DNA of 64,000 nucleotides, from positions 253,809 to 317,808 of the forward strand of contig MGXT01000023.1 in the NCBI GenBank assembly GCA_001801465.1, written 5' to 3'. The translations under genes and the position numbers were made by a program. This document shows, piece by piece, positions 17,103 to 25,837 of this stretch. The notes beneath the pieces are model-generated. The model was not told where the DNA came from and did no database searches. It saw only the letters and a program-made list of their open reading frames with translations. Source of the stretch: Gammaproteobacteria bacterium RIFCSPHIGHO2_12_FULL_35_23. GTDB lineage: Bacteria > Pseudomonadota > Gammaproteobacteria > UBA12402. Position 1 is the stretch's first letter. The number at the start of each line of letters is the position of its first letter.

Positions 17103-18437
17103 TTATTGCGTTAATGGGAATATGACGCGCATTGCATATTCAGGCACGACAGTTGATCCCCATGTACCGTCATAAATCATCCCCAGTTGGTTTTGACCAA
17201 ATACAGAACCGTAAGTTAAACGCATTGAAACGCCTAAATCTGGATCGTATTCAGCTGAAGTTGCATAAGGGGATTGATTAGGTAATCGAGGCATTGCCAA
17301 GAACATCGCATCGCCACCAATTAATAAACCACAAGTATGAGAAGGCAATACACTTGCTTGCATACCTGCAACAATGTTGTTGTTGATGTTTTGATTAGCG
17401 CCCGGTGTTGAAACGAGTGCTGGATAGAAACTAATGGTTACTTGACTACCACCCGTAGAAGCTGCATCAGCAGTTGCTCTTATTTGTACTGATTGGCGAC
17501 AAACATTATGACCGATCCAAGTTAAGAATCGCATGTTAGGTTGACCTGACACACCATCATTAAACTCAATTAAATCGCCTGAGTTAATACAATTGGCATC
17601 ACTTGCACTCACACCACTGAAAGTAATTTGAGTAATATTAGCGCCTGTTGGATCGTTCGTGCTCACCACAGTTAATGTTTGCGCGCTATCGCCTGCTGTG
17701 CCTGCTGTGTGATTAGGTAATAAGTTGGATCTGTAAAATTCAGCGCCACCATAATTACCAATTAACCAATCTTCTACCATTTCATCATTACGACGAGGTG
17801 CAAATTGGTTTAATCCACTACTCACGATTTGTGGAACAATTGTCGTAGGTAGCACTACTTTAAGACCAGTTTTTGCAGCGCCAAAGTCTAAATAGTTAGC
17901 TAACATTTGGGATAATTGATTAAATGAGTTGATCGCTGTTGAGCCATCTCCAAAAAATCGATAAGGACCTGAGTTAGTATAAAGCGCGCCCGTTGGGACT
18001 GTTTGACCATTAACAATAGAGTTAACGGGAACATGGCTATTGGCATTTAATGCAACGTTAGATTCAATGTAGTTAGCCATTTCAGCAACCGCTGAACGAC
18101 CAAATTGCTTCATGTAACTATCAACTTCTTTATCCACATTAAATAGACGTTCTTGCGCTGTGAATTCGAAAGAAGTGTTTGCTGCTTGATCGCAAGTTAA
18201 CGTATGGGTTAACTGCGCAGCTGGTTGGAAGGTAGCCACAAGTCCATTAGAAGTTGTAAAGCGTGGTGGTCTATCAAAAGTTACACTTGATCCTAAGTTA
18301 GCTTGAATGTCTTGGAAGTTTTTAAACTTCGTATTACAAATCTCACTAATGAAAGGACTCATATTTTCTAAAAGTCCTAAAGATGAACGTTGGTACGTTT
18401 GTACCTGTTGTAAAATATTAGTAGGTGTAGCAGCCAT
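17103..18437 (-). CDS. major capsid protein, P22 coat type
   Basis: At 444 aa it is close to P22 gp5 (430 aa). Typical pieces are 'SVTFDRPPRFTTSNGLVATF' in the N-arm, 'NVDKEVDSYMKQFGRSAVAE' in the spine helix region, a large insertion-type middle, and 'YDPDLGVSMRLTYGSVFGQN' near the end. It would form the icosahedral shell around the scaffold. It follows the scaffold gene and precedes the connector genes, as in P22-like phages. Confidence 0.88.
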   Translation of the reverse strand: MAATPTNILQQVQTYQRSSLGLLENMSPFISEICNTKFKNFQDIQANLGSSVTFDRPPRFTTSNGLVATFQPAAQLTHTLTCDQAANTSFEFTAQERLFNVDKEVDSYMKQFGRSAVAEMANYIESNVALNANSHVPVNSIVNGQTVPTGALYTNSGPYRFFGDGSTAINSFNQLSQMLANYLDFGAAKTGLKVVLPTTIVPQIVSSGLNQFAPRRNDEMVEDWLIGNYGGAEFYRSNLLPNHTAGTAGDSAQTLTVVSTNDPTGANITQITFSGVSASDANCINSGDLIEFNDGVSGQPNMRFLTWIGHNVCRQSVQIRATADAASTGGSQVTISFYPALVSTPGANQNINNNIVAGMQASVLPSHTCGLLIGGDAMFLAMPRLPNQSPYATSAEYDPDLGVSMRLTYGSVFGQNQLGMIYDGTWGSTVVPEYAMRVIFPLTQ

Positions 18438-18495
18438 TATTGTTTCTCCAAAATTGTTAAGGAAATAACAGCTACTTATGAATTACAGGATCGTA

Positions 18496-19239
18496 CTAAC
18501 TAGTAGTGCGGTATCTTTTACGAAAATCTCGTACTGTATAAGAGCCGTTACCCATGTTTGTTACTGAAGGAGTAACTTGACGTAAGGGCTCTGGTGCACT
18601 ACGAGAATCAGAAAGAGCAGCTTCATTTTGTTTTAATGAAACCGATAACTTTTGCATTTCTTGCTGCGCTAAATAGGGCGATGAAAGCGCTAAATCTTCT
18701 AAGGCCTTTAGCTTCAATGGATTTTTACCCAGTTCATACATTACATCTGGGGTGTTATCCATTGCATGCGCCATAATAGCGACATTGGGAAATGCACCTA
18801 ATTCTTTTCGAAGAGGCATTACTACCTCATCGTAATCTTCAAACTTATCTTTTCCGCTTTGCAGCTTGGCATCAAAATCTTTAGTAAATAGACGAGCTTG
18901 CTCATCGATATAACTCTTCTTTTGTGCCTCGGTTAGTTCTGCAGTTTTACGAGAGACTTCCTCTGCAATCATTCTTTTTACTTCATCGGGATGAAAGCCT
19001 TGTGCCATTCCGCCTAACGAAGTAGGACCTGATCGTTCAGCAGCAGCCGCATCCATTTGTTGTCTTAGGGCGCCTTCTGCTTCTCGTTTGCCTTTCTCAT
19101 AGCCTGTATGCCAAGCCCCTTTGGCGGCTTTTTCTACAGAAGATTGAGGAACTAACTTTTCTTGTATTGGCGCAGTTTCTAGTTGTGCCTCACCGCTTGC
19201 GGACTGTAAAGTTTGATCACCAGTTACTTGTTCTGTCAT
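18496..19239 (-). CDS. capsid scaffolding protein
   Basis: This 247-aa protein is charged, helical and Gln/Glu/Lys-rich ('AAKGAWHTGYEKGKREAEG', 'EEVSRKTAELTEAQKKSYID') and ends with a basic helix, 'TVRDFRKRYRTTS'. A positively charged C-terminal coat-binding tail is characteristic of P22-like scaffolds. It lies between portal and coat genes. It is preceded by its own promoter and structured leader, so coat and scaffold can be produced independently of the terminase/portal genes. Confidence 0.82.
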   Translation of the reverse strand: MTEQVTGDQTLQSASGEAQLETAPIQEKLVPQSSVEKAAKGAWHTGYEKGKREAEGALRQQMDAAAAERSGPTSLGGMAQGFHPDEVKRMIAEEVSRKTAELTEAQKKSYIDEQARLFTKDFDAKLQSGKDKFEDYDEVVMPLRKELGAFPNVAIMAHAMDNTPDVMYELGKNPLKLKALEDLALSSPYLAQQEMQKLSVSLKQNEAALSDSRSAPEPLRQVTPSVTNMGNGSYTVRDFRKRYRTTS

Positions 19240-19372
19240 GTTTTACTCCGACTATTGTCCCGTCACGGTAAGGTCTCAAATGCGCATGAGTCTCGGCTAT
19301 TTGTATCCTATAGCTAGGTAAATTCCCTCATCACGCAAGGGTCTCGTGGCTACTAATTAGTAGCTAGCCTAT
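19240..19372 (-). promoter_or_regulatory. structured 5' leader of the scaffold/capsid operon
   Basis: The ~130-nt leader begins near a 16-bp perfect palindrome (19349-19364, GCTACTAATTAGTAGC). Further complementary segments follow ('GGGTCTCG' with 'CGAGAC', 'GAGACCTTACC' with 'CGTGACGGG'). It is unusually long for this compact phage and carries no reading frame of its own. An RNA-level control of the most abundant phage proteins is inferred from structure and place. Confidence 0.45.
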
Positions 19373-19378
19373 GTTGTT

Positions 19379-19407
19379 AAAATAATTGAGTTTATACGAG
19401 TTGTCAA
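19379..19407 (-). promoter_or_regulatory. sigma70-like promoter for the scaffold/capsid genes
   Basis: On the minus strand a consensus TTGACA (19402-19407) is followed after exactly 17 bp by TATTTT (19379-19384). Just upstream is an inverted repeat, GTTATACAC...GTGTATAAC (19411-19419 / 19444-19452), whose left arm extends into TTATACACA, a match to the DnaA box consensus TTATNCACA. It lies after the portal stop. Confidence 0.65.
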
Positions 19408-19477
19408 CAGGTTATACACAGGCTGATTTAAATATATTTTCCCGTGTATAACTTGCTTTTTTTATGAACTATCAATG

Positions 19478-21559
19478 CTATAGTTGACCCTCACTTAACG
19501 TGTGATGAAGCTCCAGGGCTTCTTTTACATGTCTGTGATCTTGATCAGCTTGTTTCATCGCTAAATCAGCGCTTTTAGAAAATGTTTCGGCGTGTGCTTT
19601 AGCCATTTCAACCACGTCATCTCGATGCGCTGCTTCGGCTTGTAACATAATTTTCATTCGTTCATTTTCATTAGCAACTTGATCGTTTTGTACTTGCGCC
19701 ATTTTAATTTGATTATCGGCCTGGGATTGCTGCGCTCGTTGCTGCACTTCCATTTGCTTAATTTGCACTTCAGGGGGTACTTGAGGTTGCTGCTTGTCCA
19801 TACGCTCTTGATACTTATCAAAGGCATCACGTAATCGATCAGCGCCATAAATCTCAAGGTTATCTAATAAAATAGGCATGCCTTCTGGCGAATTGATAAA
19901 GCTTGCAAATTGAGGCGATGCTTGCATCATCGAAGTCATCATTTGCAGCGCACGTGACTTTTGAACCTGGAAATTAACGCCTGCTGTCACATTAATTTCT
20001 AAATCTTCTGGATCATAATTAAGATTAATCCCCCCGGGTGCATTAACCAATTGATAATCACGCTCGCCTTCCGAATTAATATAAGGCAAGTGCATCGAAT
20101 CAATATAAACTTGCGGGATCATCTCTAAGACCCATTGGAAAAGACTAGTCAGGCCATCTAAATAGCCTACCAAATGCGGCATCGCGGTTGCATTAGATTG
20201 CGTTGCGCCTTCTATCATCGCAACACCACTTAATTGATTATCATTAATCCCTAGGGATGCATCATAAGCACCCAAGATCACTTGCATACCATTATCACTG
20301 GCTACAAAGGTATTCATGACCTCGGGCGGCGCTGGCACACGAGCAATTTCTTCAGGCGGAGGATTGGTTATGGTAGGATCATTTTTGTCCCTGCTGTTAT
20401 AGACCAATGTTTGCTGGATCTGCACATTTTCATAGGCTTTTTGATAGTTAGGTTGATCAGGGATTGATTCAATGGCTACTTTAAATTTATGCTGCACCAT
20501 GTTTTCTAATTCATTGGCGAGTGTTTGGCCAGCAAAGTTTTTAAGCTGCTGTAGTCCTACTGAGTTATGACAATAAGAACGCACCTTTTGTTTTCTTTCA
20601 CTATTGCTTTCATTGCTAATGGCTTGAGAATTACCATCTAAGAAACGAAGCGATAAACTCTTATAAGTAGTTTCTTCATAATCAATCACCTGATTTTCAA
20701 TAAAAATATAACGGCAAATAGTGGTTCTAGTTGACCATCTACTTTTACCTTTCTTAATCACTGGAACTGCTTCTATCTTGCCGCTTGCTTCCCATTTGGC
20801 TACAAATTTTTTATATTCAGACAATGTCATGGTTTGCCCAGTTGCAATCTCAACTAAGCGCACCCTTTCTTTTTTCTTTTCAAACATCTCGCAAACTAAT
20901 GCAACATCTTCACCGCCTACACTATAAGACCAATTAAAGCTCCCCATACTGCGTGAAAAGTTGATATCTTTAATATCAACACCATACTCTAGCTCTATTT
21001 CTTCTTTGGTTTTTGGATAAAGTTCAAAACAAACTCGGCCATCTGTTTTATCAGGTAATTGGGCTAATACATCAAAGCCAACGAGTGTTGGATTTTCGCA
21101 TTTACCTATTTTAATAACACGCTTAAAGCTTCTATCATTTTCATAATCAATCCAGCCTTTAAAAATGCTATAGCCACCTCCCAATGATTCACTATAGGCG
21201 CGATATTGAAAGTTTCTGTTATCGGCTGTTTGTTGTATTTCTCTAAAATGACCCTCTAGAAAGTCCAGTAATGCGGGATCAATTTTCTTACCCCCCTTAC
21301 CACAAATCTTAAAAGAGGGTTCTTGCTTAGCAAACTCTCCTCGTTGCCTGTCAATAAAAGGGCACATAATATTAAATTCAATGGGGGGCTTTCCCAGTTC
21401 ATTTAAAACAGTAAGCGCAGTTGAATCAAGCGTAGTATCATAAATAAAACGCATCATCTTATTAAAATAATCGTAATTCTCTCGCCAATACTTGTAATAA
21501 TCTTCGACGTACTTTTTAAGTCTGGGTAAATTTTCTTGCCATTCTTTTTTAGGAGCCAT
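19478..21559 (-). CDS. portal protein, P22 type (693 aa)
   Basis: The length and layout match the P22 gp1 family. The N-terminus has 'YYKYWRENYDYFNKMMRFIY' and 'PIEFNIMCPFIDRQRGEFAK'. The centre has 'GYSIFKGWIDYEND' and the clip/wing region. A long Gln/Ala/Met-rich coiled coil (about residues 590-690) corresponds to the barrel that enters the head. The dodecameric portal is the DNA channel and terminase docking site. It starts 1 nt after the large terminase stop. Confidence 0.9.
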   Translation of the reverse strand: MAPKKEWQENLPRLKKYVEDYYKYWRENYDYFNKMMRFIYDTTLDSTALTVLNELGKPPIEFNIMCPFIDRQRGEFAKQEPSFKICGKGGKKIDPALLDFLEGHFREIQQTADNRNFQYRAYSESLGGGYSIFKGWIDYENDRSFKRVIKIGKCENPTLVGFDVLAQLPDKTDGRVCFELYPKTKEEIELEYGVDIKDINFSRSMGSFNWSYSVGGEDVALVCEMFEKKKERVRLVEIATGQTMTLSEYKKFVAKWEASGKIEAVPVIKKGKSRWSTRTTICRYIFIENQVIDYEETTYKSLSLRFLDGNSQAISNESNSERKQKVRSYCHNSVGLQQLKNFAGQTLANELENMVQHKFKVAIESIPDQPNYQKAYENVQIQQTLVYNSRDKNDPTITNPPPEEIARVPAPPEVMNTFVASDNGMQVILGAYDASLGINDNQLSGVAMIEGATQSNATAMPHLVGYLDGLTSLFQWVLEMIPQVYIDSMHLPYINSEGERDYQLVNAPGGINLNYDPEDLEINVTAGVNFQVQKSRALQMMTSMMQASPQFASFINSPEGMPILLDNLEIYGADRLRDAFDKYQERMDKQQPQVPPEVQIKQMEVQQRAQQSQADNQIKMAQVQNDQVANENERMKIMLQAEAAHRDDVVEMAKAHAETFSKSADLAMKQADQDHRHVKEALELHHTLSEGQL

Positions 21560-21560
21560 G

Positions 21561-23066
21561 TTAGTAACCTCTTGCTTGTTTTAGGCGCTGTGTTTTATTA
21601 ATAAGCGCGTTGATAATGTTGGTTTCTTTAATGAGTTGGTGCGGATAATTTGTTAGGTATTTATCGATAAGACCGATCTTGATCCCGTCATAAAGCGTAT
21701 CTGCAATGTCATCGTGGGCGTGCGTATTATTGGCCGTGATCTTTTTCATGTGATCAAGGCATAAAGGCGTATGTTTAGCCATTCTGGGCAATGAAATAAG
21801 CTTTGATGCGACATACGGCTGGATCTCTAAAAAACGCGCCGTCTTATTACCTGAGGCGCGTGTTCTATCGATCTCTTTAATCTGAAAACCTTGGATTTCT
21901 TTAAGAAGGGAAATAAGCGTTACACCACTTGATTTCTTCTCAATCCCAGCAAGCGTGGGTTTAATTTTAAAGCGGCAACAACTGACATAAAAATCCATGA
22001 ACTCTGGCTTTAGATCTTTTGGCTCTACTCGAATCTCTCTGCAATCAAGCCAATGGAGGGCAAATTGATCTGTTTCTGGAGTTTTATATAATCCAAAAAA
22101 ACTAAATACCGTTGCATCGTTATAGTTTTTATCCGTTTCTGCCGTATCAGCAGTGATAAAGGTTGCAAAGATTTCTGGTTCTTCTTCCGTTAAATAAAAC
22201 CATTCTGGCTTAAAAATACCGCCCCCAGCTGGCTGCGGATCTTGCATATATTGACTAGAAAATACGTAAGGATTGTGTTCTTTTTCAATGAGGAGTTTTT
22301 CACGTGGATCTTTTTCTGGATAAAGCGCATTCCCGTGCACATCCATCGCTTTTAAAATCACTCTATCCCAGTGATAGCCATCATGGCCTTGCAATAAAAC
22401 CCCGGGCAGATCTTCTTCATGAAGGCGCTGTCCAATTAAAGCAATCGGAACATTAATGCCACGAGGACGCTGCTTGATAGTTTCATCATAGTTTTTAATA
22501 ACGCCTTCTCGCATCGTATCGCTATGAACATCGTCAGGTTTGTGGATGTCATCAATTAGCACCATGCCACTAAAACGATCAAGATTAGGTAACCCTGCAT
22601 CAGCCCCAACCACGGGCCCTGAGCTACCAAACGCACACACGGTGCCCCCTTGCGTGGTTTTAAACTTACCCTTCGAAGAGTTTGATGGATCTATCTCTAC
22701 GCCAAAGAGTTTTCGATAAGCAGGCAGCTCAATAATTTGTTTAATGTAAGCGGTATTTTCTTCAGCTCTTTCATAACCAAAGGAGATATAAATGAATTGG
22801 CAATCAGGATAATGTGCAAAGCAAAACGCCACAAAATGCCTAAAGATTTCAGACTTACCCCACCCTGGTGGGCAATTGATAATTAATCGATTAGATTCAA
22901 GATAAAAGACTTTGGTGAGCGCCCGGCAAATAGTAATAACATGCGCCTCTTGCGAGGTTGGCATACTAATAAAGAACTCACGCCCGGTGCGGATCTTATA
23001 AAATACCCTCGTAAAGGTAAGCAGTGACCCTAATAGCTGAGCGCGTAATTCTAAGATGTCTTCCAT
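21561..23066 (-). CDS. terminase large subunit
   Basis: The 501-aa product has Walker A 'CPPGWGKSE' (residues ~65-73), Walker B 'MVLIDDIHK' (~168-176) and a C-terminal RNase H-like nuclease beginning 'ITADTAETDKNYND' (~304-317), with a later 'HAHDDIADTLYDG' acidic motif near residue 450. It is the ATPase and nuclease that pumps and cuts concatemeric DNA during packaging. It precedes the portal gene directly. Confidence 0.93.
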   Translation of the reverse strand: MEDILELRAQLLGSLLTFTRVFYKIRTGREFFISMPTSQEAHVITICRALTKVFYLESNRLIINCPPGWGKSEIFRHFVAFCFAHYPDCQFIYISFGYERAEENTAYIKQIIELPAYRKLFGVEIDPSNSSKGKFKTTQGGTVCAFGSSGPVVGADAGLPNLDRFSGMVLIDDIHKPDDVHSDTMREGVIKNYDETIKQRPRGINVPIALIGQRLHEEDLPGVLLQGHDGYHWDRVILKAMDVHGNALYPEKDPREKLLIEKEHNPYVFSSQYMQDPQPAGGGIFKPEWFYLTEEEPEIFATFITADTAETDKNYNDATVFSFFGLYKTPETDQFALHWLDCREIRVEPKDLKPEFMDFYVSCCRFKIKPTLAGIEKKSSGVTLISLLKEIQGFQIKEIDRTRASGNKTARFLEIQPYVASKLISLPRMAKHTPLCLDHMKKITANNTHAHDDIADTLYDGIKIGLIDKYLTNYPHQLIKETNIINALINKTQRLKQARGY

Positions 23067-23189
23067 TCATTCTTTTCATTGTTATCTCGCGATGCTCTAC
23101 GCGCTCATTTTAAAAACCAAGCCAAGCAAGTGAGCAATACTTGCGATTTGGGCGCTACCCTAGGCTTGGTTAATCATTAATAAACTATT

Positions 23190-23369
23190 TTACTGTTCCT
23201 TGTTGATATTCATGAGTTGATCTAACCTCGTATCCAAGGCTTCACAATCCACTTTATAAGCAGCTGAAAACGTCTCAAGATGCTTACATAATGTAGCAAC
23301 CACATTTTCTAAGAAAGTTATCCGTTTCATCAGATCAATTTTTTCATTCAGGCTGAGCTTTTCTTTCAT
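23190..23369 (-). CDS. small coiled-coil protein between the terminase genes (59 aa)
   Basis: This short gene overlaps the 3' end of the upstream gene by 26 bp. Its product (MKEKLSLNEKIDLMKRITFL...DTRLDQLMNINKEQ) is almost entirely helical with heptad-like spacing and two cysteines. A 123-bp gap without a gene separates it from the large terminase. It may be a packaging accessory; no homology is recognised. Confidence 0.5.
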   Translation of the reverse strand: MKEKLSLNEKIDLMKRITFLENVVATLCKHLETFSAAYKVDCEALDTRLDQLMNINKEQ

Positions 23370-23730
23370 TATCTTTACTCTTTAAAAAGTCAATTTCCAC
23401 TTCAAGTTCATTAATCCTAGAATAAATGTTGTCAAATCCCTGCTGCATATTTGTTAAAAGAGGTTCATTAGAATTATCAGCCACTACTTTATTCATTAAT
23501 ACTTGATAAAAAGAATTAAGAGAATTAATACGTCGATAAAAATCATCCATTTGAGCAGTCACCAGATCTTTAATTATTTCCTCAATACTCCTTTCTAAAA
23601 ATATTTTACCTTTCCCCAGGTGTGGATTTGATGGCCTAGCTAAAATATCGTATAGAGTAGTTTTAATGAGCGACTCTATATATCTATTAAGAATTGGCCC
23701 AACTTCTTTATCGATCGATTCTTTGAACAT
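23344..23730 (-). CDS. helical protein in terminase cluster (128 aa)
   Basis: The 128-aa protein is helical and charged, with a C-terminal heptad pattern ('FDNIYSRINELEVEIDFLKS'). It abuts the small terminase gene (shared base at 23730) and overlaps the next small gene. Its position between the two terminase subunits suggests a packaging-associated role. No known domain is identified. Confidence 0.65.
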   Translation of the reverse strand: MFKESIDKEVGPILNRYIESLIKTTLYDILARPSNPHLGKGKIFLERSIEEIIKDLVTAQMDDFYRRINSLNSFYQVLMNKVVADNSNEPLLTNMQQGFDNIYSRINELEVEIDFLKSKDNERKAQPE

Positions 23731-24188
23731 TAGTAATCCTTCTTATACGTTTGTAACAATTCCCTCACCTTACTCACATCCATATCAGCCGTTAGATTGA
23801 CATTGATATGTTTCTCAGCGCTATAGTCCCCACACATCTTATTAAGCTCAGCAATGGCTGCAATCGCCGCTCTATGATCAACAATCACTCTAACTTCTCC
23901 GTGCCTATCTGTGACTTCTTGTCCTTGTAAGGCGCTCTCTACAATCCTTATGAGCTTATCTATTTTCCAATCCCTGGTCGCAATCAATGTTTCGCTCTTC
24001 TTGATCATCCTTTCTTCAATGTAGGTTTTCATGGGTTCAGTCGTTACCCATTTAAAAGAATTTTTCTGAGCATTGGTTTTTGCATACCCAGCTTCTAGTG
24101 CTGCCTTATGGGCATTGCCATGCATTAAATAATTGATACAAAAGTCTTCTTGCTTTTTTTTTATCTTTAAAATAGTAAGTTGAGACAT
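23730..24188 (-). CDS. terminase small subunit
   Basis: The N-terminus has a helix-turn-helix of the Terminase_2 type: 'KKKQEDFCINYLMHGNAHKA' followed by 'ALEAGYAKTNAQKNSFKW', the pattern 'F...Y...GN...AA..AGY'. The middle ('HRAAIAAIAELNKMCGDYSA') forms the oligomerisation helix, and the C-terminal tail should contact the large subunit. It recognises the pac site. That site in P22 lies in the small-subunit gene itself; I cannot identify it here. Confidence 0.9.
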   Translation of the reverse strand: MSQLTILKIKKKQEDFCINYLMHGNAHKAALEAGYAKTNAQKNSFKWVTTEPMKTYIEERMIKKSETLIATRDWKIDKLIRIVESALQGQEVTDRHGEVRVIVDHRAAIAAIAELNKMCGDYSAEKHINVNLTADMDVSKVRELLQTYKKDY

Positions 24189-24229
24189 TGATCAAATTTC
24201 TTCCTATATAAATCCCATTACAATATTGT

Positions 24230-24445
24230 CTATTTTTTACCCTTAATTTTTACATACTTTCTTTTAGCTTTAGGTGCATTTTCAACTTGTTCAATAATTG
24301 GCAATTCATCCTTTTTCTTACTTTCTTCCGATTTTTCTTCGCTTAGATAGCCTTTTCCATCACAAACCTTACAATTTTTCTCAATATATCCCATTCCTTT
24401 CACTTTTTTATTGCCAGCACACGCTTTACACTTAAGAAAACTCAT
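24230..24445 (-). CDS. small zinc-finger protein, DnaJ-type CxxCxGxG (71 aa)
   Basis: Two cysteine pairs, 'CKACAGNKKVKGMG' and 'CKVCDGKGYL', match half of the DnaJ-type zinc centre. A Lys-rich C-terminal tail follows (KRKYVKIKGKK). Such small proteins are common upstream of phage terminase genes. It is the first gene after the 473-bp control region, so it is probably the first late gene. Confidence 0.7.
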   Translation of the reverse strand: MSFLKCKACAGNKKVKGMGYIEKNCKVCDGKGYLSEEKSEESKKKDELPIIEQVENAPKAKRKYVKIKGKK

Positions 24446-24750
24446 AACTACCTCAAAAATATTATATTTTAAGAATTATACACAGATTATCCACAGGGGG
24501 AATAGAAAAGCAAATGATTAAGAAAAAGTAAGCTCATAATTGCAGGAATTGCTTTTAAAAAAACCTTAAATAAATTAGGATAACTGGGGTGAAATGGGGC
24601 TTAAATTTTCACCCTAGTTTAAAACTTATATTTTTCAAGTAGTTATTTAGGATAATAAGGTGATTGGGTAAGCTAATTTCACCCTAGTTTAACGCACGTG
24701 CTTTTTTGGAAGATTTGTTCTAATTAGAGAAACGCAAACTCTAATTAGAG

Positions 24751-24792
24751 TATAAATGCCGTTATTCCCACTATAAATGCCGTTATTCCCAC
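24751..24792. repeat. perfect 21-bp tandem repeat (iteron-like)
   Basis: Two head-to-tail copies of a 21-bp unit starting TATAAATGCCGTTATTCCCA. A third, partial match (GCCG followed by degenerate sequence) lies just to the right. The 21-bp period equals two helical turns and matches the spacing of the adjacent CTAATTAGAG pair, so protein could bind along one face. Confidence 0.8.
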
Positions 24793-24867
24793 TTGAATTG
24801 CCGCTTTAATTATTAGTACGTTGGTACGGCAAAGCACAAGTGAGAACAAATAATATAATTAATAAAA

Positions 24868-24905
24868 CCTACCAATTTAGTAGAAATCGGTAGGTAATTG
24901 GTAGA
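24868..24905 (-). terminator. candidate terminator after the small-gene operon
   Basis: On the minus strand CTACCAATT (24896-24904) can pair with AATTGGTAG (24869-24877), followed by GTTTTATTAATT. It lies just after the stop of the gene at 24919. The long loop and imperfect T tract make it a weak intrinsic terminator; it may also be an operator. Confidence 0.4.
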
Positions 24906-24918
24906 TGAAAAAGAGTTG

Positions 24919-25164
24919 CTAATGCAACCCTCCTTCATACTCGCCATTGGCACATTGTTTAGCAGCATCTAATTCATCGACCAATCCAAGCAATAAACGA
25001 TGGGTAAAAAACATCTTGATAAGACACCTTTCATCGTCAGTTTGGTGACTAAAATTCTTGTCAATTTGCGCCTCTATATCACTGAATAAATTCTTTCTGA
25101 GTAAATTAAGAATATCTTTAGCCAATGAAATATCTATTTCAGCAATAATAGCTTCTGTCATCAA
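24919..25164 (-). CDS. hypothetical phage protein (81 aa)
   Basis: A mostly helical protein (MMTEAIIAEIDISLAKDILN...LLLGLVDELDAAKQCANGEY). Its ATG overlaps the preceding stop (ATGA). It is the last gene of the leftward early run before the control region. No family is recognised. Confidence 0.55.
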   Translation of the reverse strand: MMTEAIIAEIDISLAKDILNLLRKNLFSDIEAQIDKNFSHQTDDERCLIKMFFTHRLLLGLVDELDAAKQCANGEYEGGLH

Positions 25165-25526
25165 TTGATTCCTTCCGGCTTATTAGCGTCCCACCAAATA
25201 GCAAATTCAGGAGAAAATATAAGCTTCTCGCCTGCTTTAACCTCTAATCCTCGAAGCGTAATCATGCATGAGATTAACCAATTCTTAAGTTCATTACATT
25301 TAACTTCAATTTCTTGATAACTATGCACATGCTTTCTAAGTTGTTTCGAGAGTTCTTTATTAAGATTTTCTAGATTATCTTTTTCTTTATGAATGACTTC
25401 AATTTGATTTTTTAAATCATATATTTCATTTGCGTCTTGGTTGGTAGATTCCATTTTAAAATCTGCTCCAATTATCTGCTCTTCTTTAAGTTCAATTACT
25501 TCATCAATCACTTCATTCTCACTCAT
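25161..25526 (-). CDS. coiled-coil phage protein (121 aa)
   Basis: The centre is a clear coiled coil ('DLKNQIEVIHKEKDNLENLN', then 'KELSKQLRKHV'), followed by 'LISCMITLRGLEVKAGEKLI' and an 'FAIWWDANKPEG' tail. It overlaps both neighbours. Function unknown; the C-terminal 'W' motif is like that of several small phage proteins here (compare 615-881). Confidence 0.6.
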   Translation of the reverse strand: MSENEVIDEVIELKEEQIIGADFKMESTNQDANEIYDLKNQIEVIHKEKDNLENLNKELSKQLRKHVHSYQEIEVKCNELKNWLISCMITLRGLEVKAGEKLIFSPEFAIWWDANKPEGIN

Positions 25527-25815
25527 TTTCTTTCTCCTTTTTTTGTTTAATTTCTGTTATTTTAAATCTAGATCCCCACAATTCATTTTTTGTGTAAATT
25601 TCCTGGGTAGAATTACTTTCCCATTCAATTATGGAAGAGTCAGTTAATCCTAAATTTTGCCAATTATAAAGAGTATTACAATATTTATGTTTATTAAGAA
25701 AGCTCATGAATTTATGAATTTTAGAAGGATTAATAACTCCATTTCTTAACCCTTCTTCATCAAAACTTTCATGTTTATTACAAATATCACAACATAAGTA
25801 GTATTCTATTCCCAT
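25519..25815 (-). CDS. hypothetical phage protein with CxxC (98 aa)
   Basis: It begins 'MGIEYYLCCDICNKHESFDE', a potential metal knuckle, followed by a helical region and a basic C-terminus. It overlaps the next gene by 8 bp. No known domain is recognised. A separate ribosome binding site (AGAAAG-type) precedes it. Confidence 0.55.
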   Translation of the reverse strand: MGIEYYLCCDICNKHESFDEEGLRNGVINPSKIHKFMSFLNKHKYCNTLYNWQNLGLTDSSIIEWESNSTQEIYTKNELWGSRFKITEIKQKKEKENE

Positions 25816-25837
25816 CTTTTATTCTTTCTCCTTTTTA

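Larger units (their letters stand above)
24446..24918. promoter_or_regulatory. 473-bp control region: DnaA boxes, dyads and iterons
   Basis: This noncoding stretch holds several layered motifs. Two perfect DnaA-box matches, TTATACACA (24476-24484) and TTATCCACA (24487-24495), are 11 bp apart. A ~70-bp imperfect duplication begins near 24575 and 24647; each copy contains TTTCACCCTAGTTTAA, and the first has a large dyad (arms 24582-24595 / 24605-24619). Two CTAATTAGAG sites (24720, 24741) start 21 bp apart. A perfect 21-bp tandem repeat occupies 24751-24771 and 24772-24792. The layout fits a replication origin or the late promoter/activator site. Both readings are inference. Confidence 0.6.

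Noticed and set aside
24751..24792. CRISPR array
   Set aside because: Only two directly abutting 21-bp copies with no spacers and no cas genes; they look like iterons.
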